Part shown: piece by piece, positions 1 through 6,457 of the stretch
Numbering within the stretch: position 1 is the first letter of the stretch
How the letters are laid out: every line of letters begins with the position of its first letter
The notes under the pieces: model-generated
Told to the model about the DNA's origin: nothing
The model's input: the letters and a program-made list of their open reading frames with translations, nothing else
Database searches by the model: none
Assembly: GCA_028279155.1 (NCBI GenBank)
Contig: JANQST010000014.1
Location: forward strand, 1-7,917
Length of the DNA: 7,917 bases
From: Cyclobacteriaceae bacterium
GTDB lineage: Bacteria; Bacteroidota; Bacteroidia; Cytophagales; Cyclobacteriaceae
Reading direction: 5' to 3'
Translations under genes and position numbers: made by a program

Positions 1-11
1 ACGGATTAGAT

Positions 12-2411
12 ATGTTTCGTAACTACCTAACCATCGCTGTTCGAAGTTTGATGAAAACCAAATCCATTTCCTTGATCAACATCATTGGACTGGCCATAGG
101 GATTGCAAGCTTCATAATAATGACCGCCTACGTTTTTAGTGAATTGTCGTACGATAAATTTCATTCGAAGGCGGACCGTATTGTTCGTACTGTCTACTCA
201 TATGAAGCCAGGGGCGCAACTACAGGAGTTGCGCGAGTAGTATTTCCAATGAAACATCGATTGTTGGAAAATTATCCAGAAGTGGAAAAGGTTGTCCGGT
301 TCCATGAGGATAACAACGATGCGATTACGCTGAAATATCAAGATAAGCTGTTCACTGAGGAAAAAATATTCTTCACAGATCCCGAGGTTTTTGAAGTTTT
401 TGATTTTCCGTTTGTTTCCGGAGATCCCAAGAACGCATTAGCCACCCGTAATAGTATTGTCATGACTGAAGAGGCAGCGATGCGCTACTTTGGTAGTGAA
501 AACCCAATGGGTAAAACAATCCTCTTTAAAAATGAAAATCAATTACGAGTTACAGGGATATTAAAGAAATCCACTAATTCACAAATCGATTTCGACTTCC
601 TTGTTCCCTTAGAATTGCAGCGTTATCGTTGGTTGCAAGAAAGTAGCTTCAACGACTTGGAGAGAAATTGGGTGTGGTCAGGAGCGTGGACGTATGTTTT
701 GTTGAAGAGTCCAGAAATGAAAGCGTCCTTTGATGAGCGTTTTCACGAGGATGGCAAAGACTTTTTTGGTCGATCTAGCAATGCGCCTGTTGAGTATCAC
801 TATACGTCTCAGTCGTTGCTCGATATTCATTTAAAATCTAATTTAGCTGCTGAAATCGGAGTTAACAGTACGCAAAGCCAGGTATATGGTTTTGCAATAA
901 CCGCACTGTTAATTCTTATTATTGCCTGTCTCAACTTTATAAATCTCACAACCGCACAATCATCAAGTAGAGCCAAAGAGATTGGGTTAAGAAAAGTGAT
1001 GGGAGCTCACAGAATCAACCTCATATGGCAGTTTATTATTGAGTCCATTCTTGTGACCTTGCTAAGTACGATTCTAAGTCTAATTTTAATTGAAGTGATG
1101 ATCCCTGTGTTCAACTCATTTATGGATCAAAATCTTACCGTTCCCTACTTCCAGATGCCGATTCTAATGCTCTTTTTTTTCGTAGGTGCAGTCATAGTAG
1201 GTGGATTAGCCGGTTCTTATCCATCATTATACTTAAGTAAATTGAAACCGATCAAAACCTTGAAAGGAGATGGTCAAGGAGGTAGTAATTCCAGCCTAAG
1301 AAAAACATTCGTTATAGGGCAGTTTATTGTATCAAATATTTTGATTGTTGGAATTATCGTTGTTCAACTTCAGATGAACTTGGTTAAGGGTAAGAATTTG
1401 GGGTTCGATAAGAGCCAAACAATTGTCCTAAAACATGGATCCAAGCTGGAAAACGAATATCAGCTGTTTAAGTCTAAGCTAAACAATCTCCCTTATGTAG
1501 CTGGAATCCATCAAGGATATGTTGCCGGAACGCCTGGATGGGTAAGTAGTTTTCGAGTAGAAGGTGAAGACTTGGAGGCAACAAAAAGTATTGGTATCAA
1601 TCATATAGGCTACGAATTTCTTGATTTTTATGATCTGGAAATGGTAAGTGGTCGGTTCTTTTCAAAAGAATTTGCCACTGATTCAACTAAAGCAGTATTA
1701 ATCAATGAAGCTGCAGTTCGTGCCTTAGGCTGGACGAATGAATCTGCTATTGGTAAAACATTTTCCACAAGGCGTTGGGAGACAAAAGTGATTGGCGTAA
1801 TGAAAGACGCCAATTTTGAATCTCTTTACAAGCCCATTAAACCAAACGTGTTCAAACTCAATTTTTTTGGCGATGTGGCCGTTAAATTGGATGTTCAGGA
1901 TTATGATCAGCTGTTAGCAGCTCTTGGTGCTGTTGAAGACGCATGGCTCGAATTGTTTCCACAATGGCCTTTTGAGTTCACATTTTTGGATCAACAAATA
2001 GAAGATCAATACCTTAAGGAAGAAAGACTTGGTCAGATGATCCAGTTCTTTGCTTTGCTTGCCATTTTCATTGCATGCCTGGGACTATTTGGACTTGCCA
2101 CATTTACGGTGAAAAAGCGAACAAAAGAAATTGGCGTTCGAAAAGTGTTGGGAGCCGGCACTTGGAATATTGTAATCGTTATTATGAAGGGGTTTCTTTT
2201 GCTAGTAGTGGTCAGTTTTGTTGTTTCAATACCTGCCGGATACTACATAGCCGAAAATTGGTTGCAGAGTTTTGCATATCGGATCGAACTAAGTCCGTTT
2301 ATTTTCCTTTTCGCAGGAGTCATTTCCACAATTGTTGCAGGATTGGCTATTCTTTCCCAAAGCTTACATGCCGCAAATACGGATCCAGTGAACACGCTAA
2401 AGTATGAGTAA
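12..2411 (+). CDS. ABC transporter permease, FtsX/MacB type, without prefix domain
   Basis: This is an inner-membrane permease subunit of a type VII (MacB/FtsX-like) ABC transporter, 799 residues. TM1 lies at about 20-43 and is followed by a MacB-like extracytoplasmic core domain (about 45-285). Three helices follow at about 291-316, 337-362 and 381-405, then TM5 at about 432-455, a second extracytoplasmic domain (about 456-670) and three last helices at about 675-698, 718-747 and 760-783. Each FtsX domain has the cytoplasmic coupling motif: EIGLRKVMGA at 323-332 and EIGVRKVLGA at 706-715. DIHLKSNL at 271-278 and the DPVNTLKYE tail are typical of the large Bacteroidota permeases. The length is normal for that group. 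The ATG follows only 11 visible bases, so the promoter and any upstream partner are outside the window. The gene overlaps the next permease by 8 bases. The ATPase is not present here. Family members move substrates such as peptides, antibiotics or lipoproteins by mechanotransmission; this one's substrate is unknown. Confidence 0.93.
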   Translation: MFRNYLTIAVRSLMKTKSISLINIIGLAIGIASFIIMTAYVFSELSYDKFHSKADRIVRTVYSYEARGATTGVARVVFPMKHRLLENYPEVEKVVRFHEDNNDAITLKYQDKLFTEEKIFFTDPEVFEVFDFPFVSGDPKNALATRNSIVMTEEAAMRYFGSENPMGKTILFKNENQLRVTGILKKSTNSQIDFDFLVPLELQRYRWLQESSFNDLERNWVWSGAWTYVLLKSPEMKASFDERFHEDGKDFFGRSSNAPVEYHYTSQSLLDIHLKSNLAAEIGVNSTQSQVYGFAITALLILIIACLNFINLTTAQSSSRAKEIGLRKVMGAHRINLIWQFIIESILVTLLSTILSLILIEVMIPVFNSFMDQNLTVPYFQMPILMLFFFVGAVIVGGLAGSYPSLYLSKLKPIKTLKGDGQGGSNSSLRKTFVIGQFIVSNILIVGIIVVQLQMNLVKGKNLGFDKSQTIVLKHGSKLENEYQLFKSKLNNLPYVAGIHQGYVAGTPGWVSSFRVEGEDLEATKSIGINHIGYEFLDFYDLEMVSGRFFSKEFATDSTKAVLINEAAVRALGWTNESAIGKTFSTRRWETKVIGVMKDANFESLYKPIKPNVFKLNFFGDVAVKLDVQDYDQLLAALGAVEDAWLELFPQWPFEFTFLDQQIEDQYLKEERLGQMIQFFALLAIFIACLGLFGLATFTVKKRTKEIGVRKVLGAGTWNIVIVIMKGFLLLVVVSFVVSIPAGYYIAENWLQSFAYRIELSPFIFLFAGVISTIVAGLAILSQSLHAANTDPVNTLKYE
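2404..2411 (+). other. 8-base overlap of stop and start between the two permease genes
   Basis: The sequence ATGAGTAA contains the start codon of the prefix-bearing permease (2404-2406) and the TAA stop of the first permease (2409-2411). No Shine-Dalgarno-like purine run lies just upstream (the preceding bases read cacgctaaagt). Re-initiation by ribosomes finishing the first gene is therefore the likely way the second is translated. This is inferred from the arrangement alone. Confidence 0.8.
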
Positions 2412-5046
2412 ACATGAAGACGATCAGAAAAACAACTTGGTCCAGCCACCGAATTGGGCACTTAAGTTTCTTCGATGGTTTTGTAGAGAAGATCTGATCC
2501 AGGGAGTGGAAGGGGACCTGGTAGCAATTTTCAATCGACGGATCGAGGAAATGAGTCCATGCAAGGCCAAGCTGTTCTTTGTTCTTAATGTTTTGATGTT
2601 TTTCAAACCATTTGCCATTAAACCACTTAAAAGAAATAGAAATATGAACCCCTTAACTACATTCAAACTGAATTTGAAATTTGCAACAAGAAACCTCCTG
2701 AAAACTCGAGTAAACAGCTCGCTAAATATTTTCAGCTTATCCATTGGTTTGATGGCGGTAATCCTATTGGCCACATACATCTCACATGAATTAAGCTTTG
2801 ATAAATTTCATTCATTAGGTGACAGAACTTTTCGGTTTGGCTATCAAATTGAAAGTGATAATCAGCCAACCAGGCAATTGGCATGGGTCTCTGCCCTGGT
2901 GGCGCCGGAAGTGCAGGAAAGCTATCCCGAAATAGAGCAAGTTGTAAGAGTTAGAAATTGCGGCGGTACAATGACAGGTCCGGGGAATCAGGCTTTTCTG
3001 GAGGAAAATGGTTTTTTCACCGGGGACGCGTTTTTTGAAGTATTTGATTTCAAACTGCTCAACGGAACCAGGTCGGATGTTCTCGACGAACCGTACAAGA
3101 TTGTATTGACACAAAATCTGGCAGAAAAGTATTTTGGAAATTCAGACCCCATTGGACAATTTCTTGAATTGAGGATTAGAGATACATTGCAGCTTGAAGT
3201 TTCCGGAGTAGTTGAGAACACGCCTTCCAATTCTCACTTTCAATTTGACTACTTGGTGTCACATAAAACGAGGGAGCTCATTTATCCACACATACGTGGT
3301 TGGTTCTCGCTAGGTACACATACTTATTTTCGATTGCAGGAAGGTGTCGATAAGCTTGCTTTCGACAAAAAGATTGAAAACCTGGTGATGGATGCTTATG
3401 GGGAAGAGGCCCTAAGAATGGGTTTCACCATCAAATTATTTACCCAACCTCTCTGGGATATTCACTTGAAATCGAACCTTGGAAATGAGATTTCTGCCAA
3501 TGGAAACATAACTTATATCTACATAGCAGGAGGAATCTCTCTCGCAATTCTGATTATCTCAATCTTCAACTTTGTCAACCTCTTTATCGCAAGATCTGTG
3601 AAGTTCACAAAGCAGATAGGCATCAAAAAGGTAATTGGAGCAAATCAATCTCAGCTCATTTATCAATCCCTGATGGAGACACTTGTGATGTTGGTTATTG
3701 CCTTTTCCATAGCAATCCTGCTAGCCTATATATTTCTACCATATTTCGAGCAACTTGTCTCTCGGGAACTGTTTATTCAATGGTTTGGCACTCTTTCTAT
3801 AAGTTCTCTCAGTCTTCTCTTGGTAATTGTTGGGTTGCTTGCCGGTTTATATCCTGCGATTTTGAGCACTACTTTTAGATTATCAAATAGGGATACGAGT
3901 GTGACATCATTAAAAAAACAGGGTGGTTCGTTGAGTCAATCTTTCCTTATCGTACAATTTGGGCTTGCAACAATCCTTATATGCTCCGTTTTGGTTATCC
4001 GCAATCAATTGAATTTTATGACTGGCTCTTCCCTGGGATTTAACAATGAGCAAGTAGCAGTGATCGAATTGTGGAACAATCGGCAGGCTCGGGGAAATAC
4101 TGCTATTTTAAAAACTAAACTCCTTGAATCACCAACAATTTCATCAATCACTGCCTCGAATAGTATTCCCGGGGAGTTCCTTCTGGATCGTGTTGGTTAC
4201 CCGGACGGTGATGATTCTAAGAGCCAGGTAATGTTTTCACTACTTGTTCAGGATGATTTTCTTGAACTCTACGATCTGAACCTTGTGGCTGGTCGTGGTT
4301 TTAGTTCCGAGATAAGCACAGATGCTACAGAAGCCTTCATTGTAAATGAGACTGCTGTAAGTGAATTTGGATGGGTCCCTGATCAGGCGATTGGCAGAGA
4401 TTTTCAATGGGGGTCTCGCTCCGGAAAGATCATTGGAGTGATTGAGGACTTCCACTACTACGGATTACAAGAGAAAATTCCACCAATGATGCTTTTGCAG
4501 ACGGAGAGAGGAGTGGGCTATATGTCTATAAAAATTGAGGGTGAAATCTTGAAAACAGTTGAATTCATAGAAGCATCGTGGAACGAACTCTATGAGAATC
4601 AGGTGTTTGACTTGTTTTTCCTCGATGATCGATTTAATGAGCAATATCTGCAAGAGGGGCGGTTGAACAAAATAATAACCCTATTCACGCTTATTGGAAT
4701 AGTGATAGCTTGTGGAGGGTTGTTTGGATTAACTGCTTTGAATGTAGAGAAACGAATGAAGGAGATAGGTATCAGGAAAGTAGTAGGTGCCACAATCCCT
4801 TCAATTCTTATTTTGATTGGTAAAAGATTTTTTAGACTAATCCTTCTTTCTTTTTTGATTGCAATCCCGATTTCATATTTGCTGGCTAAATGGTGGTTGA
4901 ATGATTTCGCATTTAGGATTGATCTTGGCTTTATTGTATTTCTTCAAGCAATCTTTTTGTCGTTAATGGTTGCTGCTATTACTGTGATATTTCAGTCGTA
5001 CAAAGCAGCAAGCTTGGACCCAGTTAAAGTGATTAAGTACGAATAA
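2404..5046 (+). CDS. ABC transporter permease with N-terminal permease prefix domain 2
   Basis: This is a second FtsX/MacB-type permease, 880 residues, paralogous to the gene before it. Residues 1-79 form an extra prefix. QPPNWALKFLRWFC (14-27), the EGDL motif (36-39) and the hydrophobic FFVLNVLMFFKPF stretch (58-70) match what I know as permease prefix domain 2, found on such permeases in Cytophagales. The permease proper starts near M81: TM1 at about 106-127, extracytoplasmic domain to about 365, helices at about 371-396, 423-447 and 464-487, TM5 at about 512-532, a second extracytoplasmic domain, then helices at about 755-779, 797-826 and 841-863. DIHLKSNL recurs at 352-359, and the tail is DPVKVIKYE. 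The first coupling motif is altered (QIGIKKVIGA, 404-413); the second is canonical (EIGIRKVVGA, 787-796). The ATG at 2404 overlaps the upstream stop (ATGAGTAA), implying coupling. I chose it because the prefix is conserved coding sequence. It probably pairs with the upstream permease or forms a homodimer with an ATPase encoded elsewhere; the substrate is unknown. Confidence 0.93.
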   Translation: MSKHEDDQKNNLVQPPNWALKFLRWFCREDLIQGVEGDLVAIFNRRIEEMSPCKAKLFFVLNVLMFFKPFAIKPLKRNRNMNPLTTFKLNLKFATRNLLKTRVNSSLNIFSLSIGLMAVILLATYISHELSFDKFHSLGDRTFRFGYQIESDNQPTRQLAWVSALVAPEVQESYPEIEQVVRVRNCGGTMTGPGNQAFLEENGFFTGDAFFEVFDFKLLNGTRSDVLDEPYKIVLTQNLAEKYFGNSDPIGQFLELRIRDTLQLEVSGVVENTPSNSHFQFDYLVSHKTRELIYPHIRGWFSLGTHTYFRLQEGVDKLAFDKKIENLVMDAYGEEALRMGFTIKLFTQPLWDIHLKSNLGNEISANGNITYIYIAGGISLAILIISIFNFVNLFIARSVKFTKQIGIKKVIGANQSQLIYQSLMETLVMLVIAFSIAILLAYIFLPYFEQLVSRELFIQWFGTLSISSLSLLLVIVGLLAGLYPAILSTTFRLSNRDTSVTSLKKQGGSLSQSFLIVQFGLATILICSVLVIRNQLNFMTGSSLGFNNEQVAVIELWNNRQARGNTAILKTKLLESPTISSITASNSIPGEFLLDRVGYPDGDDSKSQVMFSLLVQDDFLELYDLNLVAGRGFSSEISTDATEAFIVNETAVSEFGWVPDQAIGRDFQWGSRSGKIIGVIEDFHYYGLQEKIPPMMLLQTERGVGYMSIKIEGEILKTVEFIEASWNELYENQVFDLFFLDDRFNEQYLQEGRLNKIITLFTLIGIVIACGGLFGLTALNVEKRMKEIGIRKVVGATIPSILILIGKRFFRLILLSFLIAIPISYLLAKWWLNDFAFRIDLGFIVFLQAIFLSLMVAAITVIFQSYKAASLDPVKVIKYE

Positions 5047-5139
5047 TCATGGCGTGCTGTTAGCTGGAATACATAGGTGATCATTTAACTAGAAATGGGA
5101 GTAATCCATGGTGTAAATTGCCTACTTCTGTAAATACAA
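5047..5139. other. Intergenic gap between the permease pair and the DUF427-like gene
   Basis: These 93 bases hold no clear hairpin with a T-run and no convincing -33/-7 promoter pair. TACTTCTG (5123-5130) matches five of six fixed bases of the Bacteroidota -7 box, but no TTTG lies at the right distance upstream. The absence of a terminator leaves read-through from the permease genes open. Confidence 0.4.
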
Positions 5140-5466
5140 ATGGCCAAAAAGAAGCTTCGTATCACGCACCAACCATCGGGAGAACTCATCGCAGAAGGAG
5201 AAAAGGGATGGGGGATGTTTCCTTTCGAGGGCAACTATTACATCTCAAAGAAGAATTTAAAAACAGAGGGGTTTAAGTTTTCAGGTATTCCCGGATTGTG
5301 CCCATATAAATTCATTTATTTCTGGTATCATTTCAAATCAAAAAATGGCGAAAAGTCTAGCATGATTGCATGGAAGTATTGGTTGCCCAATCCCATTTTT
5401 CCATTCATAGCTTTTCGTATTGCTGTTCCAGCTCGTCATCCACATTTACTTGTCGAGGAATATTAA
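5140..5466 (+). CDS. Small protein resembling the DUF427 family
   Basis: A 108-residue protein with no signal peptide or clear membrane segment, so probably cytoplasmic. The order of motifs resembles DUF427 proteins: GELIAEGEKG near the N-terminus (14-23), a YYISKKNL strand (33-40), CPYK at 54-57, and AWKYWLPNP at 77-85 followed by a hydrophobic strand IFPFIAF (86-92). In typical DUF427 proteins the CPYK is followed by G; here it is F (CPYKF), so this is a divergent member or a related small beta-rich protein. DUF427 has no established biochemical role, and I do not assign one. The start is the first ATG of the frame; the leader is A-rich (taaatacaaATG) without a Shine-Dalgarno sequence, as is usual in Bacteroidota. 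It lies 93 bases after the permease pair with no evident terminator between, so read-through from the permease operon is possible. Family call from motif memory, moderately sure. Confidence 0.7.
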   Translation: MAKKKLRITHQPSGELIAEGEKGWGMFPFEGNYYISKKNLKTEGFKFSGIPGLCPYKFIYFWYHFKSKNGEKSSMIAWKYWLPNPIFPFIAFRIAVPARHPHLLVEEY

Positions 5467-5530
5467 TTTAAGCAGGTTTTGAATGAGAAAATCATCTAAT
5501 GGATTAACTTAGATTCAGAACCCTAATGCT

Positions 5531-6262
5531 ATGTCAACCTCCAGATTCCTAAGTAATCTTCTGATTGCTTCCTTTATTTTTCTTATAATGCCAAACATTG
5601 GTAATTCTCAAAACTTACTTGAGACAGAAAAATGGAAATCATTCTTTGAGGAAAAATCTTACCTAAAAAAAGGAGCTGAGGTTTCAGATGAAAATTTCTG
5701 GGAGATAGATGCGTCCTATACGTTATACGATACTTACACCCTATTGATCATTTTTGTCAATGGGAAAAGTGAGGAATTCAAATGGCAATATGATGGACTG
5801 AGTAATCTTTTGAACAAAAAGAAGGCCTTACTGGATTCGAAATTTGAAAGACTTGAAAAAGAGAACATCGCCTACATTGTATTTGATGGGTACTTATTGA
5901 GAAATCCCAATATGGGAAACTCTATTACCGGGGATTTTACATTTGTTTTATGTGAAGGCCCACTTTCTGTGTATAGAGAATATTATTCATCACCCATCAC
6001 TAAAGAAAATACTGTCTCAGCATTGATGTTCACCATGAATGGAAAATTGGTTAAGGATTTCTACCTAGGAAAATTTGAAAAAAAGGCGGCCAAGCTCGTT
6101 TCCGATTATGCTGAGCTTTCTGAAAAAATCAGAAGCAGGAAAGCCGGATACTTTAATAAGCAGGAAGACATTCTTCGAATAGCCAATGAATACAATCAAT
6201 GGGTGATGGAAAACAATGTTTATCGTTATGATGATTGGGCCGGACTGCAATTTGATAGGTAA
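5531..6262 (+). CDS. Secreted hypothetical protein, 243 aa, unassigned
   Basis: I do not recognise this gene with certainty. It begins with a clear Sec signal peptide: R5, a hydrophobic core at about 9-20 (NLLIASFIFLIM), then PNIGNSQ with likely cleavage around residues 26-27. There is no cysteine at the cleavage site, so it is not an obvious lipoprotein. The mature part is mixed alpha/beta and rich in Lys, Glu and aromatic residues. It has a strand-rich centre (FTFVLCEGPLSVYREYY, 136-152), a hairpin-like LMFTMNGKLVKDFYLGKF (165-182) and a helical C-terminus (about 183-225). Its only cysteine, C141, lies in the central strand. The pattern of a short strand, 'EGPLSVYREYY', then a charged C-terminal helix ending in an 'EYNQW' motif recalls small periplasmic proteins of unknown function that are common in Bacteroidota; that is recollection, not proof. 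It starts 64 bases after the DUF427-like gene and is followed directly by a probable terminator. Confidence 0.82.
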   Translation: MSTSRFLSNLLIASFIFLIMPNIGNSQNLLETEKWKSFFEEKSYLKKGAEVSDENFWEIDASYTLYDTYTLLIIFVNGKSEEFKWQYDGLSNLLNKKKALLDSKFERLEKENIAYIVFDGYLLRNPNMGNSITGDFTFVLCEGPLSVYREYYSSPITKENTVSALMFTMNGKLVKDFYLGKFEKKAAKLVSDYAELSEKIRSRKAGYFNKQEDILRIANEYNQWVMENNVYRYDDWAGLQFDR

Positions 6263-6317
6263 TTGAGTTGCTTTTTTTGTCACGATAATTACAAAATCGA
6301 CTCAATTTTCTTTATTC
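6261..6317 (+). terminator. Probable intrinsic terminator after the secreted protein gene
   Basis: AATTGAGT (6261-6268, overlapping the TAA stop) is perfectly complementary to ACTCAATT (6300-6307). The stem can be lengthened inward by a T-G wobble and a G-C pair, and again by TTTTGT pairing with ACAAAA across a small bulge. The 3' arm runs straight into the T-rich tract TTTTCTTTATTC. The stem is AT-rich and the loop region is long, so its strength is uncertain, but the position directly at a gene end supports termination. Confidence 0.5.
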
Positions 6318-6383
6318 TTCGAACAAATTTCTCTTTTGTTAGTTACCGTGAACTTTTTGGAAATTTATTTTGTAGTTATGCTC

Positions 6384-6409
6384 GGTTATCTATTTCCATT
6401 TAGATAACC
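6384..6409. promoter_or_regulatory. Perfect 9-bp inverted repeat in the leader of the propeller sensor gene
   Basis: GGTTATCTA (6384-6392) and TAGATAACC (6401-6409) are exact reverse complements separated by 8 bases. The repeat ends 48 bases before the sensor gene's ATG. Neither strand has a T-run after it, so it does not look like a terminator. It could be an operator for a dimeric regulator or a hairpin in the 5' untranslated RNA. Just upstream, TAGTTATG (6373-6380) matches five of the six fixed bases of the Bacteroidota -7 box TAnnTTTG. No TTTG lies at the expected -33 distance, so I do not call a promoter. Confidence 0.45.
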
Positions 6410-6457
6410 AATGACCATTCTCGGGTTTGGTTGAGGGGTCAGAAAACGAAAGTTCTT

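Noticed and set aside
2075..2407. Alternative 110-codon frame inside the 3' end of the first permease
   Set aside because: It overlaps the conserved C-terminal FtsX domain in another frame. Its product is rich in Cys, Arg and Ser with no recognisable motif, so it is a shadow frame.
2424..2780. 118-codon antisense frame opposite the prefix domain
   Set aside because: The + strand reading has a recognisable prefix domain and TM1. The antisense product is an unstructured basic sequence.
5047..5139. CATGG and CCATG short repeats between the permease pair and the DUF427-like gene
   Set aside because: Only five bases pair, with about 55 bases between them, which gives no credible structure.
5478..5512. 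Possible Bacteroidota promoter for the secreted protein gene: TTTG (5478-5481) and TAACTTAG (5505-5512)
   Set aside because: The gap of 23 bases is longer than the usual 19-21, and the -7 box has a mismatch in the TTTG part.
5494..5514. Short inverted repeat ATCTAA-N9-TTAGAT before the secreted protein gene
   Set aside because: Six-base AT-rich arms are expected by chance in DNA of this composition, and there is no T-run after it.
6335..6380. Possible promoter for the sensor gene using TTTG at 6335 or 6356 with TAGTTATG at 6373
   Set aside because: The gaps are 34 and 13 bases, neither compatible with the known -33/-7 spacing.
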